Below are positions 17,318 through 26,931 of a DNA stretch of 64,000 bases, piece after piece; position 1 is the first letter of the stretch; each line of letters starts with the position of its first letter. Source of the stretch: Rosistilla oblonga (GTDB lineage: Bacteria; Planctomycetota; Planctomycetia; Pirellulales; Pirellulaceae); contig NZ_CP036292.1 of assembly GCF_007751715.1 (NCBI RefSeq), positions 5,277,339 to 5,341,338 on the forward strand, written 5' to 3'. A program made the translations under genes and the position numbers. A model generated the notes under the pieces. It worked only from the letters and a program-made list of their open reading frames with translations, searched no databases and was not told the DNA's origin.

Positions 17318-19605
17318 AACCGTACATCGCCGTTGTCACCGACGCGTTTCGCGAAGCGCTCGCCTCACGCGTTCTGTGGATCGTCTCGTTAGGCGTCTTC
17401 GTCTTCCTAGCCGTCCTTGCGCCGCTGGGACTTCGCGACGAAGTCACCACGCAATTCAAACGCTTCGACGTCACCAGCAGCCAGCGGCTGAAGTCGCTGC
17501 TGGAAAATTCGGCTCGCTCGACGCGTGATACGGCGGCATCGCAAGTCGTCAACGCGTTGGATCCCGACTTGCAAACGCGGCTCCGCGACGCTGGCAAACC
17601 GAATGTCAAACGCCTGCGAACGCATGAGGTTCTCGACGGGCTAAACAATCTTTTGGATGAACAGGATTGGTACGACGCGGAGCTTTGGAAATCGACGACA
17701 CGGCTGAGCGAACTGCGAGAACTCGACCAAGCCGACGCGGAGAGTCTGAACGAGGTTCAACAGCGTCGGCGGAACCGCTTGCGATTGGAAGCGGCTCTGC
17801 CGGGAGCGTTCCATCCGCGATCGGGCGATTCGGTCCGACTGCGGTATGCGATGTTCGATTTCCCCGATGCGTTTGTGCTCACGCGAACTCAGTTCGTCGA
17901 AATCCTCAACAAGATCGCGCTCCCGTTGATCGTCAATCTGTTGCTTGGCGTGCTGGGTGTCTTTATCGCGATCCTGGTCACCGGATCGATCATCCCCGAA
18001 ATGTTCCAAAGCGGTTCGCTGCAACTGCTGCTCAGCAAACCGATCGGCCGCTCGCTGTTGTTCCTCTCCAAATTCCTTGGCGGATGTTCGTTTGTATTCG
18101 TCAATATCACGTTGATGATCGTTGGACTTTGGTTGATCGTCGGCTTTCGCTTGCAGATCTGGAACCACAACCTGCTGCTCTGCATCCCGTTGTTCGTCTT
18201 TCTGTTTATCGTCTACTACAGCGTTTCCGCCGTGGCGGGATTGATCTGGCGAAACGCGATCGTATCGATCGCCGTGACAGTGATCTTCTGGATGGCCTGT
18301 TTTCTTGTCGAAGTCACCCACGAGATCTTCGACCAATTTGTCGCTCAACCCGCGACGATCCGACAGATCGCTGAGACCGACGGCGACCTGTTTGCCACGA
18401 CGCAGAAGGGAGAAGTGATTCGGTACGGCCAATCCGATTCGCACTGGCAGACGGTTTTGGAAGCGGAGTTTGGCAGCGGTACGCGAGCGATGGGACCGCT
18501 GGTGATACCGCAAGCCCAGCAGGTTCTGGTCGCCCAGATCCGCGGCGGGCGATTCAATCCGTTTTCGGGAAGCAACGACACCTTGCAACTGTTGACCGAA
18601 CAGGAGAACTGGAAACCGATCGACGGGATCTCACTGCCGCCGGGGACCCGCGAGATGTTCGCCGGTGCCGACGGATCGTTGATCGTGTACGGAACTCGAG
18701 GCATCTCCCGCGCCGGCAACACGCTCGAATCCGAATCGACCGAAGCTCCCGCCACCGGAATGCTCTCGGGTTTGTTGTCGATGCTGAAATCGGAAACCGC
18801 CGGCTTTACGGTGATCAGCCCGACCGATCTGAGTCTCGACACGCCGATGAGTGTCGCTGGTGTGCCGACGTCGCAGTCCTTTGTTGTCTACACTCGCGGC
18901 CGCCTGATCCGATTGGTCGCCGGCGACGATCAAAAACTGACGATCGATCGAGAGATCAACCTGTCTGGAGCGGCGAACCAACGCGCAGCGATCGCCGCAA
19001 CCGCGCGGCAGCTTGTCATTGCAAGGGAGGACTCGGGCGTCGAGATCTACGATCTGCAATCGCTCGAAAAACTGCACGACGTTCCGCTCGACACCGTCGG
19101 AAAACCGACTCAACTGAATACGCCCGCCGACGGAGGCGATCGGGTTGCGATCCGATTTGCCGACAAGACAGTCCAATTGTTCGACACGTCGACCGGCAAA
19201 CCACTGAGCGTCTCGGTTCCAAAGCAGGGATCGATCACCAGTCTCGATTGGATCGATTCGCAGCAGTTATTGATCGCATACGATCTCGACCGCGCACTGA
19301 CGCTCGACGTCACCACCGGCGAGGTGATCCAGCAATGGCAACCCGGACGCGACGTCTGGCGGATCGTCCAGGACTGGATCGTACGACCGCTGCATGCTGT
19401 CTTCCCCAAGCCTGGCGAATTGGGAGAAACAGTCGAAGGGATCGTGATCGGCGAGCGTGAGATCGAAGCGGGGCCACCATCGGAAGTCGATTTGGCATAC
19501 GACCGCCGGATATTAAAGATCTGGCAACCGCTGCTGAACTGCGGGGTCTTCACTCTGTTGATGCTCGGCTGTGGATGTTATTACGTCTCGCGACAAGACT
19601 TTTAG
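17314..19605 (+). CDS. ABC-2 type permease with large inserted beta-rich (propeller-like) domain
   Basis: The start is GTG at 17314, overlapping the ATPase stop by 4 bp, giving 763 residues. TM1 lies near residues 10-35, followed by an external loop of about 150 residues, and a cluster of four or five helices at about 195-340 that forms the ABC-2 core. Residues about 345-730 are not membrane: they hold repeated short beta-type units with Gly-Asp turns (GDLFATTQKGEVIRYG, DSGVEIYDLQSLEKL, DKTVQLFDTSTGKPL, LALTLDVTTGEVIQQW-like), resembling WD40/PQQ propeller blades. A last helix ends the protein. Ordinary ABC-2 permeases are 250-550 residues. The domain should face the periplasm; a role in substrate capture or contact with an outer partner is inference. 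Confidence 0.85.
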   Translation: MKPYIAVVTDAFREALASRVLWIVSLGVFVFLAVLAPLGLRDEVTTQFKRFDVTSSQRLKSLLENSARSTRDTAASQVVNALDPDLQTRLRDAGKPNVKRLRTHEVLDGLNNLLDEQDWYDAELWKSTTRLSELRELDQADAESLNEVQQRRRNRLRLEAALPGAFHPRSGDSVRLRYAMFDFPDAFVLTRTQFVEILNKIALPLIVNLLLGVLGVFIAILVTGSIIPEMFQSGSLQLLLSKPIGRSLLFLSKFLGGCSFVFVNITLMIVGLWLIVGFRLQIWNHNLLLCIPLFVFLFIVYYSVSAVAGLIWRNAIVSIAVTVIFWMACFLVEVTHEIFDQFVAQPATIRQIAETDGDLFATTQKGEVIRYGQSDSHWQTVLEAEFGSGTRAMGPLVIPQAQQVLVAQIRGGRFNPFSGSNDTLQLLTEQENWKPIDGISLPPGTREMFAGADGSLIVYGTRGISRAGNTLESESTEAPATGMLSGLLSMLKSETAGFTVISPTDLSLDTPMSVAGVPTSQSFVVYTRGRLIRLVAGDDQKLTIDREINLSGAANQRAAIAATARQLVIAREDSGVEIYDLQSLEKLHDVPLDTVGKPTQLNTPADGGDRVAIRFADKTVQLFDTSTGKPLSVSVPKQGSITSLDWIDSQQLLIAYDLDRALTLDVTTGEVIQQWQPGRDVWRIVQDWIVRPLHAVFPKPGELGETVEGIVIGEREIEAGPPSEVDLAYDRRILKIWQPLLNCGVFTLLMLGCGCYYVSRQDF

Positions 19606-19819
19606 TGAGTTCCGAGGTCCCGGCGGAGCTTGATTTTTTGAAAGCCCACTTACGCGAATCAGCCGGCTCGAGCGATCGCGGTAGCGGCTGATAACTCAAA
19701 TTGAAACACAGCTTAGCCCGTTTGAGGCGTCTCGATTCATCTGTTGTTTCCGCCGCGATGCGTTACGATAGATGAACGCCTACTCGGCACGCCAATTTCC
19801 CGAATCGTAACACTTGGTG

Positions 19820-22588
19820 ATGTTTCCGATGATCCTGCGATTGCTGCACCCCAAACGAAGCTGGTTACCGGCCGCGGTTCTGATCCTGTGTTGGATGCCT
19901 GTAACGCCTGCGTTGGCTCAGTCGACGCGAGGTTCCGAGCCAGCCGAACCGCTGCAACAACAGCTATCCAGCGACGAATACTCCGACCGCCAGACAGCGA
20001 TGCATCGGATGTGGGAAGAGGGGAATGAAGCCGCGGTCCAGGCGGCCGAACAGAGCGACGACCCCGAGGTAAGGTTGCGGGCGCGTTGGATTCAGGAGCA
20101 GTGGAAGCTGGGGATTCGTCAACAAACACCTGAGAGCTTGGCGAGCCTGCTGCGTGGAAACGGCTCCGACAACTCGCCCAGCTTGGCCGATCTGATCTCG
20201 GCGAAACAGTTGAGTCGCTTGAACGTTGCCCTTCGCGAATCGCAATCCAAAGCCTTCCAGCAACGCGTGCAGATCGATCTGTTAAAGAACTTCCCTGCGC
20301 TCTCCTACCAAGCTTTGCAGCACGGCCTGTCCGAAGCGTTCATCGAACTGTTAGGCGAGATGTCGCAGATGCCGATCGTGGCGCTTCGCCGCAGCCAAAT
20401 GATGTTTCAAATGGGATACAGCCGCGACGAGTGCCTGGCGCTTCCCAGCACCGCCGACGCGATGCAACCCGCCACTCGTTTAAAGGTCGAAGTCTTTATT
20501 CACTGGACGATGGGCATGCACGCCGAAGCCATCCAGATTGCGGCGAAAGAGAATCCGGAACTGGCGGCGCGATTGCAATTGGCGGCGATGAATTGGAACG
20601 GCTTGGTCAAGTCGGCGCGGGTCTGGTCCGATACGATCGAACTGCCGGTGCCAACCGATCTGGACAACTCGCAAAACGCAGCGACCTACCTGCTTCAGTG
20701 TCGCAAAAAATCGGCAGCGTTGTCGTTGGAAGTGGTTGGACTGCATCGCAGCCAACAAGTCGAACAGTGCGACGCGGCGGTCAATCAGCTGATACAACTG
20801 GTTTCCTCGGCTGAATTTAATCGCGCGGTCGATACGCTGCAGCAGGAATCGCGGCGGTATCGCAGCGATCTGACGACGGCGGTGTTTGAAGCGGCGGAGA
20901 TCTTGATTGCCGTCGACCGCTCCGACCGAGCGATCGAGATCCTGTCGCACCAATTGCCGTTGCAGGCAGCCGAACTGTTGGTGAATCAAACGCAATACGA
21001 GCGTGCCCTGAAAGTTCTCGGCGTCGATCCGGCGCGGCTCGAACCGGGCCTGTTGGAACTGGCTGACGAGGCGCGGCAACAGAGCGATTACGAACGGGAC
21101 GACGATCTGCGGACGCCCGATACACAAGCCTTCGAACGCTGCCTGGCGGCGAGCTCACTGGCCTATCAATTGGGTTATGCCCCCGCCGCGCGACAAGCTC
21201 TGCGACGCGTTGCTGCTCTGACGCGTAACCAAGGGATTCAGCAGCGGTTGGAAGTGATTGAAACCGTGCTGCAACGCAACGATCCAAGGTTTGCGATCGA
21301 GCTTGCCGAGCCGCTGTTGATGATGCCATCGAGCGACGGGCGAGCGACCGCTACGCTGTTCGGGACGTCGGCCGGGAATGAACTTTGGCACGCCCTGGGC
21401 CAGCTGGAACCAAGCTGGACGGTACCACAGCGGGCTCGCGTTTTGATCGATCTGTCGCACGGAAAATTGCCGGCGGGCTGGAACCGCAGCATCGATCTGA
21501 ATCGCTTGGCCACCTGGTTGTACGATCAACTGGACAGCGACGATGGTCAGTTCAACGCGGTGTTGTGCCGCGAGATTGCTCAGTTCTTCCAAACGTACGC
21601 TCGCGACGATTGGTCGACTACGTTTTTTGAACTCGCCGCGCAACATAACGACTACGATGCCGCGATCGCTCTCGCCTGGCGTCTGTTTCAACAGGGCAAC
21701 GTCCGCGCCGCAGCCGACCTCTACCAAAACGTCTGGGAACGTTTCCCCAACCATCCCGAGACGCTTGTCGGTTTGTCGAAGTCGCGGCAACTGGTCGGCT
21801 GGGAGGATGAAGCTCAACAGATCGCCAAGAGGCTCGACATGCTGGCTCTCGATGCCGGCCAATACTTCGATATCGCGATCGCTTACAGCCAGTTCGACGA
21901 CGTGGCCAATGCCAAGCGATTTGCCAACAAAGTCATTCGCGACACGCCAGAGAATTCTGCCGGTTCGTATCACTACCGCGCGATCCGATTCCTGTTGGGA
22001 CTGGAAGACAACCAATCGCCTCAGGAGATCGCCAATCTCAACCTGCGTCTACTGGACCGTACGTTAAGCAACACGATGTTGCGTGACATGGGCTCCTACG
22101 AAGGGATCGTGTTCGATCACTACCAAGCTGCCGCCCGGCAAGCGATCCTGGATCAAGACATCGACAAAGCGAATCAACTGATGGATCAGGCGCTGCGAGC
22201 CAGCCCCGCGAACATCGATTTCGCCGAGCAACAGTTGCTGCAGCTGCGTGAACAAGGCCACATCCAATTCGCCGACCAAACCCTGGACAAGATTTTCACA
22301 AGAGCGGATGCTCATCTGACCCAATTCCCGCAGAACGCCAACATGGCGAACAACATCGCTTGGGTCGCGGCGATTCACAATCGCCACCTGGACCGCGCGT
22401 TGGAACTGTCGATGTCGGCGGTCTCCGAATTTCCAGAGTCTTATTCGTATCGCGACACGCTCGCCGAAGTCCTGTTTCGGATGGGCGAAGTCGAACAAGC
22501 GATCCAAATCGAAGAGAATTGCCTGATCGATGTGCCCGACGACTACCATCTGCACGAACAACTGAAACGTTTTCGCGGTGGCAATTAA
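19820..22588 (+). CDS. Exported TPR-repeat protein
   Basis: The ATG at 19820 is chosen over TTG/GTG codons just upstream, giving 922 residues. A signal peptide covers about 1-34 (two basic residues, hydrophobic core, cleavage after ALAQ). The rest is almost entirely helical and Ala/Leu/Gln-rich; helix-turn-helix pairs with TPR spacing are clearest in the C-terminal third (YQNVWERFPNHPETLVGLSK, IAYSQFDDVANAKRFANK, LMDQALRASPANIDFAEQQ). An early segment resembles HEAT-like units. The likely role is a periplasmic scaffold. It may be terminated within the repeat array downstream. Confidence 0.82.
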   Translation: MFPMILRLLHPKRSWLPAAVLILCWMPVTPALAQSTRGSEPAEPLQQQLSSDEYSDRQTAMHRMWEEGNEAAVQAAEQSDDPEVRLRARWIQEQWKLGIRQQTPESLASLLRGNGSDNSPSLADLISAKQLSRLNVALRESQSKAFQQRVQIDLLKNFPALSYQALQHGLSEAFIELLGEMSQMPIVALRRSQMMFQMGYSRDECLALPSTADAMQPATRLKVEVFIHWTMGMHAEAIQIAAKENPELAARLQLAAMNWNGLVKSARVWSDTIELPVPTDLDNSQNAATYLLQCRKKSAALSLEVVGLHRSQQVEQCDAAVNQLIQLVSSAEFNRAVDTLQQESRRYRSDLTTAVFEAAEILIAVDRSDRAIEILSHQLPLQAAELLVNQTQYERALKVLGVDPARLEPGLLELADEARQQSDYERDDDLRTPDTQAFERCLAASSLAYQLGYAPAARQALRRVAALTRNQGIQQRLEVIETVLQRNDPRFAIELAEPLLMMPSSDGRATATLFGTSAGNELWHALGQLEPSWTVPQRARVLIDLSHGKLPAGWNRSIDLNRLATWLYDQLDSDDGQFNAVLCREIAQFFQTYARDDWSTTFFELAAQHNDYDAAIALAWRLFQQGNVRAAADLYQNVWERFPNHPETLVGLSKSRQLVGWEDEAQQIAKRLDMLALDAGQYFDIAIAYSQFDDVANAKRFANKVIRDTPENSAGSYHYRAIRFLLGLEDNQSPQEIANLNLRLLDRTLSNTMLRDMGSYEGIVFDHYQAAARQAILDQDIDKANQLMDQALRASPANIDFAEQQLLQLREQGHIQFADQTLDKIFTRADAHLTQFPQNANMANNIAWVAAIHNRHLDRALELSMSAVSEFPESYSYRDTLAEVLFRMGEVEQAIQIEENCLIDVPDDYHLHEQLKRFRGGN

Positions 22589-22703
22589 GACAGCGGTGCA
22601 CCCGTCGGACGAAACCAGCCAGGGTTGGAAGCTACGTTGAGCGAGCTTTCTGACGAGGGCACATCACAAGATCACACCGTCACAGTTTTACACCGTGGAC
22701 TCT

Positions 22704-23510
22704 CCTCCCCGAACAACGCAGCGCTCGTTCGACCCTCCCCCGCAAACTGCGTTTGGGGAGGGTGAAGAACGCGCAACTTCACCCGCCCGGCAACGCCGCA
22801 AAGGTCGAAAAACGAGCGCCGAGCAAGTTTTTCGGGGAGGGCTGTCCGTGAGTCAAAGACGCAGAAGTCGATCTCACGCAAAGCCTCCCCGAACAACGCT
22901 GCGCTCGTCCGACCCTCTCCTTCAAACTGCGTTTGGGGAGGGTGAAGAACGCGCAACTTCACCCGTCCGGCAACGCCGGGAGGGTCGAAAAACGAGCGCC
23001 GAGCAAGTTTTTCGGGGAGGGCTGTCCGTGAGTCAAAGTCGCCGAAGTCGATCTCACGCAAAGCCTCCCCGATCAACGCTGCGCTCGTCCGACCCTCTCC
23101 TTCAAACTGCGTCTGGCGGAGGGTGAAGAACGCGCAACTTCACCCGCCTGGCAACGCCGGGAGGGTCGAAAAACGAGCGCCGAGCAAGTTTTTCGGGGAG
23201 GGCTGTCCGTGAGTCAAAGACGCCGAAGTCGATCCCACGCAAAGCCTCCCCGAACAACGCTGCGCTCGTTCGACCCTCTCCTTCAAACTGCGTCTGGCGG
23301 AGGGTGAAGAACGCGCAACTTCACCCGCCCGGCAACGCCGGGAGGGTCGAAAAACGAGCGCCGAGCAAGTTTTTCGGGGAGGGCTGTCCGTGAGTCAAAG
23401 ACGCAGAAGTCGATCTCACGCAAAGCCTCCCCGAACAACGCTGCGCTCGTTCGACTCTCTCCTTCAAACTGCGTCTGGCGGAGGGTGAAGAACGACAAAC
23501 TTCACTCGCC
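22704..23510. repeat. Tandem array of 180-181-bp units, about 4.4 copies
   Basis: The marker CTCCCCGA[A/T]CAACG recurs with the unit A or T starting at 22711, 22891, 23071, 23252 and 23433, giving periods of 180, 180, 181 and 181 bp. The last copy is partial and runs into the 3' end of hisH. Copies differ by few substitutions. Each unit contains inverted repeats: GGGTGAAG/CTTCACCC, GAAAAAC/GTTTTTC, and TTCGGGGAGG near the end of one unit paired with CCTCCCCGAA at the start of the next. Frames stay open on both strands over the first units because 180 is divisible by three, but the 181-bp period later breaks them, so I read it as non-coding. Unit length rules out CRISPR. Confidence 0.9.
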
Positions 23511-24122
23511 GGGCGCATCCACCGAGACGAAGTTCTTCAGCAACTTCATCCCGTTGCCTTGGCTCTTTTCCGGGTGGAACTGAGTCGCGTGCAGATTGTT
23601 ACGCCAGATCGCTGCACAGAAGGGAGCCCCGTAGTCGGCTTCGATCGCAACGACGCTGCGATCGGTTGGTTTGACGTAATAGGAGTGAACGAAGTAGAAG
23701 TGCGTCCCTGGCTCGATCCCCTGCATCAGCGGCGTCGGTTGCGTGATCTGAACCTGGTTCCAGCCCATGTGCGGCACCTTCAACGCGGGGTCGGCGGGAA
23801 AGCGAACGACTTCTCCGGGAATGATTCCCAGCCCCTCGTGCTGTCCCCCTTCTTCGCTACTGTCGAACAGCATCTGCAGCCCCAGACAGATTCCGAGAAA
23901 GGGGCGTCCCGAATCGATGAAATCGCGGATCGGATTGGCTAGGTCGCGACGATTCAGTTCTGCGATCGCATCTTTAAAACCGCCGACGCCCGGCAGAATC
24001 AACTTCTCCGCCGACGCGATCTCGCCCGGGTCCGACGTGATCAGCGTCTCTTCCCCCACGCGTTGGATCGCCTTACTGACGCTGCGGAGGTTGCCCATTT
24101 GGTAATCGACAATCGTGATCAT
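23502..24122 (-). CDS. hisH: Imidazole glycerol phosphate synthase, glutamine amidotransferase subunit
   Basis: HisH hydrolyses glutamine and passes ammonia to HisF, which forms imidazole glycerol phosphate in histidine synthesis. The 206-residue protein has the class I amidotransferase triad: Cys79 in FLGICLGLQ, His183 and Glu185 in FHPEKSQ. The oxyanion strand PGVGGF is also present. hisF is not adjacent, unlike in many bacteria, so the his genes are scattered here. The tandem-repeat array abuts the 3' end and overlaps the last few codons. Confidence 0.96.
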   Translation of the reverse strand: MITIVDYQMGNLRSVSKAIQRVGEETLITSDPGEIASAEKLILPGVGGFKDAIAELNRRDLANPIRDFIDSGRPFLGICLGLQMLFDSSEEGGQHEGLGIIPGEVVRFPADPALKVPHMGWNQVQITQPTPLMQGIEPGTHFYFVHSYYVKPTDRSVVAIEADYGAPFCAAIWRNNLHATQFHPEKSQGNGMKLLKNFVSVDAPGE

Positions 24123-24346
24123 GATGACTTGGCCGGTGGAGTTTCGTTTGACGGATGCGTTGATTTCGGGCCTGTGCCGCGTTGCTCGGCGATTTTAACC
24201 CGATAGACGACATTCGCGAAGGGTTGGTTCGCGGTGGCCCAACGCTGCAAGCTCTCTCACCAACGGCACTGGTCGCTTTGCGATGGCGGCTGCGCTGTGG
24301 CGGGTATCCCATCCGACAGCGTCCAACAACGGACGAATTGTCACAG

Positions 24347-24375
24347 TTGACATCGTTCCCCAGAAGACCTACAAA
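24347..24375 (+). promoter_or_regulatory. Sigma-70 promoter for the DUF3365 gene
   Basis: A perfect TTGACA at 24347-24352 and TACAAA at 24370-24375 with the optimal 17-bp spacing sit about 75 bp upstream of the ATG at 24449. It lies in the 326-bp gap between the divergent hisH and the heme-protein gene; nothing else is seen in that gap. Confidence 0.6.
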
Positions 24376-24448
24376 AGCTGCACCAAACATGCATCTTTAG
24401 CGATCGATGCGAACCTTGCTCCCCTTTCTGCGAACAGGAGACTCTGGA

Positions 24449-24991
24449 ATGAAACGAATCTCACTTAAAGTCCGTCTGGCGACACTGGCCGTCGCTGCGA
24501 TTGGTAGTTTTCAGGTGATCACCTCCCCCACCGCACCGGCTCAGGACCCGGCACCCAACGCGAAAGCGGTTCAGCGGTCGCGGCAGACCGTGCAAACGCT
24601 CGACAACATCTTCAAGCAAACGATCGTTTTGGTGACCGACAAATACGTCAACGACGATGACGACTTTGCCGCCGGAAGCGCCGCAGTCCTGCTGTTCAAA
24701 AACATCTCCGAGGGGAGCGACAATACGATCCGCTTGATCGACGCCACCGGCGATCCCTACGATTCGGACAACGTCGCCAAAGACGACTTTGAAAAATCGG
24801 GTATCAAGAAATTGAAAGCGGGTGCGAAGACTGTCGATCAAGTGGTCGTCCGCGACGGCAAACATTATCTGCGCGCGTTGACTCCCGTCCCCGTGGTGAT
24901 GCAAAAATGTGTAATGTGCCACGCGCATTACGCTGACGCCAAACCAGGCGAACCGATCGGAGCGATCAGCTACACCGTGCCGATCCAATAG
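24449..24991 (+). CDS. Exported mono-heme DUF3365 protein
   Basis: The ATG at 24449 follows CAGGAG. Residues 1-32 are a signal peptide ending in an APAQ cleavage site. The 180-residue protein has the DUF3365 (Tll0287-like) pattern: a helical start, a central segment on a changed residue state (IRLIDATGDPYD), and the single c-type heme site CVMCH at 154-158 near the C-terminus. In this family it acts as a periplasmic heme sensor or electron carrier, often fused to kinases or PAS domains. Here it stands alone, upstream of sulfite reductase and a separate PAS protein. Redox sensing is inference. Confidence 0.8.
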   Translation: MKRISLKVRLATLAVAAIGSFQVITSPTAPAQDPAPNAKAVQRSRQTVQTLDNIFKQTIVLVTDKYVNDDDDFAAGSAAVLLFKNISEGSDNTIRLIDATGDPYDSDNVAKDDFEKSGIKKLKAGAKTVDQVVVRDGKHYLRALTPVPVVMQKCVMCHAHYADAKPGEPIGAISYTVPIQ

Positions 24992-25044
24992 TTCGGCAAC
25001 CACTCAGGCAATGCCGCTTGCGATACCGCGACGCGGCAACAACC

Positions 25045-25071
25045 AGACGCTTCGTTTTCCCCGGAGCGTCT
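25045..25071 (+). terminator. Possible terminator after the DUF3365 gene
   Basis: AGACGCT (25045-25051) pairs with AGCGTCT (25065-25071) around a 13-nt loop and is followed by TTCC. The T-run is short, so it may only attenuate transcription into the sulfite reductase gene. Confidence 0.3.
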
Positions 25072-25133
25072 TTCCATCAACTCGACAACAACGAGACATT
25101 CCACCGCCACACCCACAACGAGGAACACGACAC

Positions 25134-26912
25134 ATGTCGGAACCGGAGCCAAAAAAATCAAAAGTCGAAGTGATCAAAGAGGCTAGTTGTGGGTTGCGTG
25201 GTTCGATCGCCGACGAATTGGCCGATGCCGCTACCGACCATGTTGCCGATGCCACAACCAAGCTGCTGAAATTTCACGGCACCTACCAACAGGACGACCG
25301 CGACCTGCGAACGCCTCGCCGAAAAGAAGGGCTTGGCAAAGCCTATTCCTTCATGGTTCGCAATCGCATCCCCGGCGGCAAGATCACCGCCGCACAGTTT
25401 CTCGGGGAACTGGACATCGCCGATGAACTGGGCAATGGAACGATCCGGATCACGACGCGACAGAGCATCCAGTTGCACGGGGTGGTGAAAGCCAATCTCT
25501 GGAGCACGATTCATCGCATCAATGAGATCAAGCTCTCCACGCAATCGGCTTGCGGCGACGTGACGCGCAACGTCTGCTGTTGCCCGGCACCGCTGCGCCA
25601 CAACGGGCTCCGCGATCGCTTGCAGGAAATCGCCGACGAGATCGCTGTCCACGTGCGGCCAAAGACGCAAGCCTATCATGAAATCTGGATCAAGGATCCG
25701 CAGTCGGGTGAACGCCAGCAGGTCGTCGGCCCGCCGGATGAACCCGAACCCGATCCGATCTATGGCAAAGCCTATCTGCCGCGGAAATTTAAGATCGGCC
25801 TCGCCCTCAGCGATGACAACTGCATCGACGTCTACGACAACGACCTCGGCCTACTGGGCGTTACCAACGGGGACGAACTGGTGGGATTCAACGTTTTGGT
25901 TGGCGGCGGCATGGGGACGACTCCCAGCAAGAAGAACTGCTTCCCCGCGCTCGCGCATCGGTTGACTTTTGTCACGCCCGACCAATTGCTTCCGATCATC
26001 ACCGCGATCATCCTGGTGCAACGCGACTTCGGCAACCGCGCCGACCGCAGCCAAGCCCGGATGAAATATCTGATCCACAACCTGGGTCTCGCGGCGTTTA
26101 AGGCGAAAGTCGAATCGTACCTTTCCACAGCCGAATCGATCTGCGGCGTCCCCGATGGCAGCTTGCCACGTCCGCTGCCCGCTCCCGATCCGGCCGACGT
26201 GACACGACACGATGATCACATGGGCTGGCACGCTCAAGGAGACGGTAAGTTCTTCTTGGGTCTGCCGATCGAAAACGGTCGAGTCAAAGACGATGGCCCG
26301 CTGCAACTGAAGACAGCTCTTCGCAAGCTGTTCACCGACCATGTCAGCAACGCTCGACTGACCGCTCAGCAAAACATCTTGTTGTGCGATCTCGAAGAAG
26401 ATCAACGCGACACGATCCAACAACTGTTGGCCGAACACGGCGTTGTCACCGTCGATCAGATCAGCAACGCCCGGCGGTTTTCTTTCGCCTGTCCCGCGCT
26501 GCCAACCTGCGGCTTGGCGATTACCGAAAGCGAACGCGTGTTGCCGACTGTGATCGGCGCGGTCGAAGCCGAACTCAGCTCTCTTGGGTTGGCGGACGAA
26601 CAGTTCACGATCCGGATGACCGGATGTCCCAACGGCTGTGCCCGACCTTATAACGCCGACATCGGTCTGGTTGGCCGTAGTGCCGACGGCAAGACGGGCG
26701 AAGGCCGCTACACGGTGTTCATCGGTGGCAACCTGCTGGGAACGCGAATGAACAAAGTCTTCAAGGATCAGGTTCCGATGAGCCGGATCGTCGACGAATT
26801 GCGTCCCGTGCTGGTTCATTTCAAACAGCACCGAACCGCGGGGGAGAGTCTTGGCGATTTCTGCAATCGCGTCGGCGTCGAAGCGTTGTTGCAGTTAGAT
26901 CAAGAAACGTGA
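25134..26912 (+). CDS. Assimilatory sulfite reductase hemoprotein (ferredoxin-type siroheme reductase)
   Basis: It reduces sulfite to sulfide with six electrons, for cysteine synthesis. The ATG at 25134 gives 592 residues; an in-frame start 123 bp earlier would add an Arg-rich, unlikely N-terminus. Both halves of the nitrite/sulfite reductase fold are present. The [4Fe-4S]/siroheme ligands are the four Cys in CPALPTCGLA (about 454 and 460) and TGCPNGCARPY (about 498 and 502). The CPALPTC form with TGCPNGCARP favours sulfite over nitrite reductase. An Arg-rich siroheme-contact segment (RITTRQSIQ) lies near residue 105. No flavoprotein partner is nearby, so ferredoxin is the likely donor. Confidence 0.88.
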   Translation: MSEPEPKKSKVEVIKEASCGLRGSIADELADAATDHVADATTKLLKFHGTYQQDDRDLRTPRRKEGLGKAYSFMVRNRIPGGKITAAQFLGELDIADELGNGTIRITTRQSIQLHGVVKANLWSTIHRINEIKLSTQSACGDVTRNVCCCPAPLRHNGLRDRLQEIADEIAVHVRPKTQAYHEIWIKDPQSGERQQVVGPPDEPEPDPIYGKAYLPRKFKIGLALSDDNCIDVYDNDLGLLGVTNGDELVGFNVLVGGGMGTTPSKKNCFPALAHRLTFVTPDQLLPIITAIILVQRDFGNRADRSQARMKYLIHNLGLAAFKAKVESYLSTAESICGVPDGSLPRPLPAPDPADVTRHDDHMGWHAQGDGKFFLGLPIENGRVKDDGPLQLKTALRKLFTDHVSNARLTAQQNILLCDLEEDQRDTIQQLLAEHGVVTVDQISNARRFSFACPALPTCGLAITESERVLPTVIGAVEAELSSLGLADEQFTIRMTGCPNGCARPYNADIGLVGRSADGKTGEGRYTVFIGGNLLGTRMNKVFKDQVPMSRIVDELRPVLVHFKQHRTAGESLGDFCNRVGVEALLQLDQET

Positions 26913-26931
26913 GCCCTCGAGAACTGAGTTA

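Noticed and set aside
22672-23126. Open frames of 134 and 143 codons on both strands within the tandem repeats
   Set aside because: They stay open because the period is a multiple of three, and break where it becomes 181 bp. No start signal or family features.
22704-23510. CRISPR array
   Set aside because: Units are about 180 bp and nearly identical throughout, with no short repeat and variable spacer pattern, and no cas genes are nearby.
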